Origin: SOIA01 sp050116035
GTDB lineage: Bacteria; Acidobacteriota; Aminicenantia; Aminicenantales; Aminicenantaceae
Reading direction: 5' to 3'
NCBI GenBank assembly: GCA_050116035.1
Contig: JASFPJ010000092.1
Coordinates: 1 to 10,735, forward strand
DNA length: 10,735 bases
Of this stretch, positions 6,347 through 10,735 are shown in pieces. Below the pieces are notes generated by a model, which searched no databases, was not told where the DNA came from, and saw only the letters and a program-made list of their open reading frames with translations. Each line of letters starts with the position of its first letter. The first letter of the stretch is position 1. The translations under genes and the position numbers were made by a program.

Positions 6347-7180
6347 CTATCTTAACCTGTGATGTGTTATTTTCTGATAAATATGATCGCGGGATGATAG
6401 ATTCCGAAAAAGGTTTCCATCCTTCGGTGTTTCCGCTGTTCCTAGAACCAATATCCCGTCTTTTTTTAATGAAGAGTGAATTTTATTGAATGTTTTTTTC
6501 TGCAGCTCCGGTGTGAAGAAGATAAATAAATTTCGACATAGAATAAGATGGAATTTTCCTGAAATATCCTCACTAATTATATTGTGTTGCCTGAATTTAA
6601 TCAATTTCCGTATATTATCTTTCGTTTGGAATTCATCCTTGTTCATTTTGACGAAATATTTATCCAAATATTTTTTGGGGATATTTTTTATCTCTTTTTT
6701 TTGATAGAGTCCTTGGCTTGCGTGTTTGAGCAAAGCCTTATTTATATCTGTGGCGTGTATTGAAATATTTAATTCCTTTTTTTCCTTTTCCATCGTGTCC
6801 TTAAGAATCATAGCCAGTGAATATGGTTCTTGCCCTTTTGCACAACCGATGGACCAAATACGAATTCTTTTTCCTCTATGTGCAGATATTTCTTCAAGCA
6901 AGTTCGGTAGAATTTTTTCTTTGAGCGTGATGAATATTCTTTTATCTCGGAAAAAGTCAGAGACGTTTATGGACAGGTCATCCAGAAATTTATGAGATTC
7001 TGAGGGATCTTTTTTTAATAATGCCAGGTATTCTTTAAAGCTTTTTGATTTTGTTACCATAAGCCTCCGCTCTAGACGTCTCTGGAGAGTGGCAGCTCGG
7101 TACTGTCGGGCATCAAAGCTAGTGACTCTGTTTATTTGAGTGAGTATCCTGCTTAGAGCTTTCTCATCCTCTTTAGGCAT
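6347..7180 (-). CDS. cheR: CheR-type protein-glutamate methyltransferase
   Basis: The 277 residues match the full length of a simple CheR. The N-terminal helical domain (about 5-75) carries RRLERRL (34-40) and ends in INVSDFFRDK (71-80), the counterpart of TNVTxFFR. The SAM-binding domain has IRIWSIGCAKGQEPYSLAM (106-124), where most CheRs read GC-S-T-G-E-E-P-Y-S; ATDIN (143-147) binds the cofactor; FHLILCRNLFIFF (210-222) matches the usual FD-IFCRN-IYF. CheR transfers a methyl group from S-adenosylmethionine to glutamates in receptor coiled coils. No receptor, CheA, CheW or CheB is in the window; the next gene, 37 nt on, is a hybrid kinase, a likely partner. An in-frame TAG touches the ATG, so no start further upstream is possible; the nearest strong AAGGA lies too far away (about 16 nt), so initiation may be weak. 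The gene looks more A/T-rich and lysine-rich than its neighbours. Confidence 0.93.
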   Translation of the reverse strand: MPKEDEKALSRILTQINRVTSFDARQYRAATLQRRLERRLMVTKSKSFKEYLALLKKDPSESHKFLDDLSINVSDFFRDKRIFITLKEKILPNLLEEISAHRGKRIRIWSIGCAKGQEPYSLAMILKDTMEKEKKELNISIHATDINKALLKHASQGLYQKKEIKNIPKKYLDKYFVKMNKDEFQTKDNIRKLIKFRQHNIISEDISGKFHLILCRNLFIFFTPELQKKTFNKIHSSLKKDGILVLGTAETPKDGNLFRNLSSRDHIYQKITHHRLR

Positions 7181-7227
7181 CTAAGATTCCATTCGTTCCT
7201 TTTTTTTTGGGATTTCAGAAAAACCTG

Positions 7228-7267
7228 CTTGTTTTTAGATCTATTTTAGAAACAAGATATATGCCAA
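7228..7267 (-). promoter_or_regulatory. Possible sigma-54-like promoter and overlapping inverted repeat before cheR
   Basis: On the - strand TTGGCATATATCTTGTTT (7267-7250) resembles a -24/-12 promoter: TGGCA, then TTGT, with GG and GT 10 nt apart (the consensus has TGGCAC and TTGC). The predicted start would be about 60 nt before the cheR ATG, a normal distance. An inverted repeat overlaps it: CTTGTTTTTA (7228-7237) with TAGAAACAAG (7247-7256), one G-T pair. The final C of the -12 box is missing, so this is tentative. A weak sigma-70-like alternative (TTGAAA upstream, TATGTT) has a 19-nt spacer. Confidence 0.25.
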
Positions 7268-7400
7268 TTTTAGAATGCGTATTTTAACATAACTTTGGGA
7301 TTTATGCCTCTTTCAATATGGTTGTAAAGGCATCTCCCTTGCCTTGATGGATAAAGCCAGAGTGGAAATCAGATGAAGAGTGTTGGAATGAGATGGGAGG

Positions 7401-7429
7401 AGGGCCTCATGGCTGAGGCCCTTTATTTC
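7401..7429 (+). terminator. Strong hairpin terminator, oriented for + strand transcription
   Basis: AGGGCCTCA (7401-7409) and TGAGGCCCT (7414-7422) form a perfect 9-bp G/C-rich stem with a TGGC loop, followed on the + strand by TTATTTC. On the - strand the stem is followed by TCCTCCC, without a T-tract, yet both flanking genes are on the - strand. It may still stop the transcript of the secreted-protein gene (7443-8231), whose stop codon lies only 21 nt away, or it may end an unrecognised + strand RNA from 7181-7400. Confidence 0.6.
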
Positions 7430-7442
7430 GCTTGGTACAAAC

Positions 7443-8231
7443 TTACATAAAATGGCCCTGAACCCCGAGAGCGAGATTTAAAGTTTTTTTCGTATAATCC
7501 TTGGGAACAGAATATGCATCTGCAGGTGCCTGTTTCTCTGCAACTTCCAGGACTTGCATTTCTATGTTTATTTCAGAGCCGAATAGTGTGAGCGTTATTT
7601 CAGCAGCAACTTGAAACCCTTCAATAGCTTCCATTTTTTCCATCTCTCTTTTCGAGTCTTCATCGATATTGACTATCCCAAGAATATAATTCACGAAAAA
7701 TTCCTCCGCTGTTTTTGAATATTTTTTAATATCGAAGGGGATGTCTTTAGTCGTCCAGAGCTTGATTTCATATTTCATCATAATGCCCATTGTGGGGATC
7801 ATGATCGTCATCTCGAGTTCTGCTCCTTCACAATTCCAGTTGGCGACCTGTTTCTTCTGGCCTCCGATATTGACCTTCACATCGGTTATTTTTGCTGATG
7901 ATATATGGTTAGCCACCTCCGGAGGGACCATCTCGAGCAGTTTTTCCCGATCGATGTCAGTCGGAAACTCAAAATAAATTTTTTGGGGGTGAACAATGAA
8001 GTAAATCCTTTCTTTTTCGCCATCCATAATGATGCTTACCATTTTGCTGTGCTGGACAAAACTGTCTTCTCCGAACCACATCTCCTTGATCTCAACGGTT
8101 TCAGGTTTTTTTTCCCCCATCATTTCGAACGCAGCCGTTTTTTCCATTCTTTTCACATAGAGATCTTCATCAGCGCTCAAAAACAGGGAGGCGAGCAGAA
8201 TCACGACTATGATTAAAATTAGTTTTTTCAT
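7443..8231 (-). CDS. Secreted DUF4412/LolA-like protein of unknown function
   Basis: The 262-residue protein has a clear signal peptide (MKKLILIIVVILLASLFLSA, cleavage about 20/21) without a lipobox cysteine, so it is probably periplasmic. The body alternates beta strands: YVKRMEKTAAFEMMG, then FVQHSKMVSIIMDGEKERIYFIV, then a region NWNCEGAELEM (131-141) and KLWTTKDIPFDIKKY (157-171). The order 'conserved Cys, then E/KxWxTKDIP' is what I associate with DUF4412 and LolA-like proteins, which bind hydrophobic molecules or report on the envelope; this assignment is by eye. A Met-rich stretch (MTIMIPTMGIMM, 141-152) is unusual. AAGGAG 6 nt before the ATG secures the start. It follows the anti-sigma gene by 95 nt on the same strand, so it could belong to that operon or be a target of the sigma factor. 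Confidence 0.75.
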   Translation of the reverse strand: MKKLILIIVVILLASLFLSADEDLYVKRMEKTAAFEMMGEKKPETVEIKEMWFGEDSFVQHSKMVSIIMDGEKERIYFIVHPQKIYFEFPTDIDREKLLEMVPPEVANHISSAKITDVKVNIGGQKKQVANWNCEGAELEMTIMIPTMGIMMKYEIKLWTTKDIPFDIKKYSKTAEEFFVNYILGIVNIDEDSKREMEKMEAIEGFQVAAEITLTLFGSEINIEMQVLEVAEKQAPADAYSVPKDYTKKTLNLALGVQGHFM

Positions 8232-8326
8232 CGTTTTCTCCTTACTTTAGTTCTCATTTTTTATTCGGTTGAATATGTTAAACATTTGTGTCTCATTTAG
8301 TTTTTTGAGCATGATTTTTCAAAGTT

Positions 8327-9040
8327 TTAAAATTTTGTTATTTGCTGAGAAAAGGCCAGGGCAATTTCCACCACAGAGGAGTTCCGCTCTGAAAGGGACC
8401 GGGCCAGCTGCTTCCTGATCGCTGGAGACTGGGGGAAAAGAGCATCTAAAGCGGCCAGACGGGAATCTGTTGTGGTGTCGCTATCCACTCTGCGCAGAAA
8501 ATCTGCCAGTGTTTCCTCGTCGGGCAGCTCGACTTGAGAACTCAAGCCTGCGTTTCTCAGTTGCTCCCTCAAAGATTCCTGCCGGAGCAGAGAAACGGCA
8601 GTGATCTGGCGGATCTGGCGCACTTCCTGGCGAAGCTGGGTAATCTCTCCGCTTCCTTGCAAGCCTGCATGGAGGAAATACCCGCTTGTTAAACCCACCA
8701 CCAGAAGAATAAGAGCCAGGGAAAACTGAAACGCAGGCCTTCGCGGCATCAAGCGTTCGAACCAGCCATCCATCAGTGTTCCGAGTTGGGGTCTTGCTTT
8801 TTTCTGCTGCATATTTTGTTTGTATTCCTCGAGTGTGGCATAAAAGCGAGCGCGCACGTTATTGCTGGGCTGTTCCTCAGGGAGGACTCCCAGTTTTGTC
8901 CAGATCGCGCTCAGGCTTTCCAATTCTTCTCTACACGAGTCACATGCGGTTACGTGCTCCTGAATTTCTTTCCGCGTGACTTCGTCTATTTCTCCGATTA
9001 AATAATCAGAAAATTTTCCTTTTATTTGTTTGCATTTCAT
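8327..9040 (-). CDS. Membrane anti-sigma factor with zf-HC2 (ZAS) domain
   Basis: The 237 residues begin with a zinc anti-sigma domain: C3, then H29-x3-C33-x2-C36 (EHVTACDSCREE), within about 1-45. This part normally wraps the sigma factor in the cytoplasm. One membrane helix follows (about 105-123, FQFSLALILLVVGLTSGYF), so the rest is periplasmic. That rest has a coiled-coil segment (about 132-162, with ITQLRQEVRQIRQ and SLLRQESLREQL) and a C-terminal part (about 172-236) with RLAALDAL and SSVVEIALAF, like the HEAT-type helical ends of other acidobacterial zf-HC2 proteins but short. The gene start overlaps the sigma gene stop as ATGA, with AGGAGG 9 nt upstream inside the sigma gene, so the two are translationally coupled. 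The periplasmic part probably senses the envelope signal that releases the sigma factor. Confidence 0.9.
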   Translation of the reverse strand: MKCKQIKGKFSDYLIGEIDEVTRKEIQEHVTACDSCREELESLSAIWTKLGVLPEEQPSNNVRARFYATLEEYKQNMQQKKARPQLGTLMDGWFERLMPRRPAFQFSLALILLVVGLTSGYFLHAGLQGSGEITQLRQEVRQIRQITAVSLLRQESLREQLRNAGLSSQVELPDEETLADFLRRVDSDTTTDSRLAALDALFPQSPAIRKQLARSLSERNSSVVEIALAFSQQITKF

Positions 9041-9594
9041 GATGCTATACCTCCTGAAAGCTCAAAATAAGCTTTCCCTAAGTCTTTGATTGACCGGTGA
9101 ATCAAGGCTTTGACTGTTCCTATATGGCAGCCCATGAGTTCTGCGATTTCTTTGTACTTGAGATTCTGGAAGCGGCTGAGGATGATGACTTCGCGTTTTT
9201 TCAGAGGCAGTTGAGCCAAAGCAAGATTGAGCCGGGCGATTTCCTGCGCCTGCTCCACTTTTTCCGGAGGTGAAGGTTCGTGACTGGGCGCTTCATCCCA
9301 CTGCTCGCCGAGTGAGACTTCATCCTTTCTTTTTCTCAGGAAATCAATATGGGCATTCCGGGCAATCCTGTAGAGCCAGATAGTGAATTTATTCTGGCCC
9401 TGGTAGGAAGCGCGGTATTTCAGGACACGAAAGAAAACATCCTGGACAAGGTCTTCACTGATGCCTCTGTTCCCGGTGAGGCGGAGGAAAAAGTTATAAA
9501 GCATCACATGATACCTCTCAAAAAGGACAGCCAGTTTTTCAACGTTTCCATCCCTGACTTGCACCATCAGATGGTTGTCTGACGCTTTGTTCAC
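9037..9594 (-). CDS. ECF RNA polymerase sigma factor
   Basis: 185 residues, the usual ECF size. Region 2 spans about 22-90: DLVQDVFFRVLKYRASYQ (48-65) contacts core and -10 DNA, and FTIWLYRIARNAHIDFLRKR (70-89) is the typical melting and recognition stretch. An acidic, Pro-rich linker (about 91-118) leads to region 4 (about 121-172) with ALAQLPLKKREVIILSRFQN and a helix-turn-helix EIAELMGCHIGTVKALIHRS (149-168) that reads the -35 element. The start is GTG (9594-9592); GAGGAAG lies about 8 nt upstream and the frame fits the family N-terminus. It precedes and overlaps its zf-HC2 anti-sigma factor. An ECF-like promoter sits directly in front (9630-9657), suggesting that it activates its own transcription. 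Target genes beyond the operon are unknown. Confidence 0.93.
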   Translation of the reverse strand: MNKASDNHLMVQVRDGNVEKLAVLFERYHVMLYNFFLRLTGNRGISEDLVQDVFFRVLKYRASYQGQNKFTIWLYRIARNAHIDFLRKRKDEVSLGEQWDEAPSHEPSPPEKVEQAQEIARLNLALAQLPLKKREVIILSRFQNLKYKEIAELMGCHIGTVKALIHRSIKDLGKAYFELSGGIAS

Positions 9595-9629
9595 GGGTGC
9601 TCTTCCTCGATTTTGGTCATTTTATTAGT

Positions 9630-9657
9630 AAAGACTTGATTTCACTAAAAAGGTTAC
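9630..9657 (-). promoter_or_regulatory. Probable ECF-type autoregulatory promoter
   Basis: On the - strand GTAACC followed by TTTTT (9657-9647) is an 'AAC' -35 element of ECF type. After a 16-nt spacer comes GTCTTT (9635-9630), a 'GTC' -10 element. Transcription would start near 9623, about 30 nt before the sigma factor's GTG, which leaves just enough room for the ribosome site. AAC and GTC with 16-17 nt between them is the common ECF promoter layout, and such promoters usually precede the sigma gene itself. I did not see a second copy in the other gaps of this window. Confidence 0.55.
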
Positions 9658-9706
9658 ATGAAAGGAGAAAATTTTGCTATTTTTTCTGATAAGGGAAAAA
9701 AGGGAT

Positions 9707-9728
9707 AAAAAGGGGATAGACCCTTTTT
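9707..9728. terminator. A/T-flanked hairpin, probable bidirectional terminator
   Basis: AAAAAGGG (9707-9714) and CCCTTTTT (9721-9728) form a perfect 8-bp stem around the 6-nt loop GATAGA, with more T after it on the + strand. On the - strand it reads AAAAAGGG-TCTATC-CCCTTTTT and lies 58 nt after the stop of the beta-propeller gene, so it would end that transcript before the sigma factor promoter. An alternative overlapping pair is CCCTTT (9721-9726) with AAAGGG (9735-9740). Confidence 0.6.
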
Positions 9729-9785
9729 TTTGTTAAAGGGAGAATACACAGTGTTTAAAATTGTTATTCTGTGAAGTTACGAAAA

Positions 9786-10735
9786 TTATTTTTTCCTTTT
9801 CCAATTCCCATCTGTGTATTCTTGAATCTCGATGCTGTATCTCTTCACGAATTTGTAATCGTCTTCCGTGACAACAGAATACGCTTTGCCGTTGTTGAAG
9901 AAGAGTAATCCAGCCAGCATTCCCTCTGCCGGGATCGGTGTTTTAAAATGGGCGATGAATTTTCCTTCCTGGTCAAAGAGGTCGAGAAGCGTGTATTCGT
10001 CCTCAACGGAATCAACAATCACGGCCAGCCAGCCGTTCTCCATCAATGTGAAAACTTGATAAGCGGGCTTATACTTGGGATATTTTATATTTTTAAAAGC
10101 TTTATCTCTTATGTCCTCAGTAAAAAGACTTGGGAGATTCTGGCTGGCTATCTGAACAAAATTCTCTTTATCTTTTTCACTCACCGGAATGGGGTCGTAC
10201 TCTCTTGCGATTTTTTTGACTAATTGACCATCGGGGGAATATACATTTATCTCGTATTTGTCTGGATAACCCAGGTAAATGAAGTCATTTTTGGCTAATG
10301 TGGTTATGGCCTGGGGTCTAAATGCCATAATACTGAATACTTTAGCAATGTATTCTCCCATTGAAGATGCATCCATTCCCATTGGCAGGGGAAATTCGGT
10401 TTCAACTTTAAAAAGTTCTACGACTTGATTGAATTTGTCATCAAAAAGGCCGTGAAGTTGGATTTGTTTCTGGATGTTGCCTTCTTCAGATAGAATGAGC
10501 TTATTCGCGATGATGAAACCTTTTGAATTGATAAAAGGATTTGAAAATCTTTCTGTCATGCGTATTTGTCTCAAATATTTGCCATCTTTATCAAAAAAGG
10601 AAATCCTGTTGTTTGTGGCGTCAATTGTGTAGAGATTGTTGTCTTTGTCAAATCTCACTAAAGACAAACTGCCAAACTCTCCAGGTCCTTGCCCCTTTGT
10701 GCCGATGGTGAGGAGATATTTGCCGTCAGGATCAT
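9786..10735 (-). CDS. 6-bladed beta-propeller (NHL-like) protein, N-terminus outside the window
   Basis: The frame stays open to the right edge, so the gene continues beyond the window. A TTG at 10667 could be taken for a start, but the 22 codons before it read DPDGKYLLTIG-TKGQGPGEFG-S. This is a canonical blade motif leading into LVRFDKDNNLYTIDATNNRI, then SFFDKDGKYLRQI, so the TTG is internal. 315 codons are visible. Repeated blade signatures are GPGEFG, NLYTID-NNRI-FFDKDGKYL, FIYLGYPDKYEINVYSPDGQLVKKI and a late YTLLDLFDQEGKFIAHFKTP. Such proteins carry a signal peptide and lie outside the cytoplasm in related organisms, where they are numerous and mostly uncharacterised; they are often described as NHL-repeat or DUF5128-like. 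A scaffold or ligand-binding role is likely, and an enzyme cannot be excluded. A hairpin terminator follows the stop codon. Confidence 0.88.
   Translation of the reverse strand, partial: DPDGKYLLTIGTKGQGPGEFGSLSLVRFDKDNNLYTIDATNNRISFFDKDGKYLRQIRMTERFSNPFINSKGFIIANKLILSEEGNIQKQIQLHGLFDDKFNQVVELFKVETEFPLPMGMDASSMGEYIAKVFSIMAFRPQAITTLAKNDFIYLGYPDKYEINVYSPDGQLVKKIAREYDPIPVSEKDKENFVQIASQNLPSLFTEDIRDKAFKNIKYPKYKPAYQVFTLMENGWLAVIVDSVEDEYTLLDLFDQEGKFIAHFKTPIPAEGMLAGLLFFNNGKAYSVVTEDDYKFVKRYSIEIQEYTDGNWKRKK

Noticed and set aside
7178..7192. Three-codon ATG-GAA-TCT-TAG frame just before the cheR start, preceded by AAGGA
   Set aside because: It may help a ribosome reach the cheR ATG, but it is too short to call without data.
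7373..7450. 25-codon + strand frame over the terminator hairpin (starts MKSVGMRW)
   Set aside because: Poor ribosome site, runs through the stem-loop and into the neighbouring gene's stop; chance is the simpler reading.
9868..10223. Overlapping + strand frames within the beta-propeller gene
   Set aside because: No motifs; the - strand protein is a clear family member across the same bases.

Overview
The window looks like a piece of chromosome from an Acidobacteriota-type organism, perhaps Candidatus Aminicenantes. This is inferred from the combination of gene families: a VWFA-related protein of the acidobacterial type (TIGR03436-like), a 'CFIATAAY' C-terminal box protein, an ECF sigma factor paired with a zf-HC2 anti-sigma factor that has a long C-terminal region, and a 6-bladed beta-propeller of the NHL/DUF5128-like kind. 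No 16S or other strict marker is present. Base composition is mixed: sampled lines range from about 30% G+C in the cheR-like gene to about 65% in the anti-sigma gene. I see no phage, plasmid, tRNA, rRNA or CRISPR genes.

Layout. On the + strand, 2-472 is the 3' end of a secreted repeat protein whose start lies left of the window. 639-1871 is a secreted VWFA-related protein. Everything to the right is on the - strand. Read in the direction of transcription (right to left) this part holds: the 3' part of a beta-propeller protein (10735-9786, start outside the window); an ECF sigma factor and its membrane anti-sigma factor, overlapping by 4 nt (9594-8327), with a good ECF-type promoter in front; a secreted DUF4412/LolA-like protein (8231-7443); then a signalling cluster made of a CheR-type methyltransferase (7180-6347), a soluble hybrid histidine kinase of 1039 residues (6309-3190), a single HPt protein (2961-2602) and a stand-alone receiver protein (2408-2046). 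The + and - genes converge at 1872-2045.

The signalling cluster holds every part of a multistep phosphorelay (His kinase, two fused receivers, HPt, final receiver) plus a methyltransferase, but no chemoreceptor, CheA, CheW or CheB in view. The most interesting observation is that the kinase's N-terminal coiled coil consists of six exact heptads with a Glu-Glu pair at the same place in each. Several match the E-E-x-x-A-S/T pattern that CheR enzymes methylate in chemoreceptors. The neighbouring CheR may therefore act on the kinase itself, giving receptor-like adaptation without a receptor.

Non-coding structure: a 178-bp MITE/REP-like element with nested inverted repeats separates the kinase and HPt genes. 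Related direct repeats lie in the convergent gap at 1910-1978. The leader of the VWFA gene holds a hairpin and a 12-codon open frame. Two hairpin terminators lie in the right half; one of them points the wrong way for its neighbouring genes. Both genes at the window edges are longer than their first visible start codons suggest.
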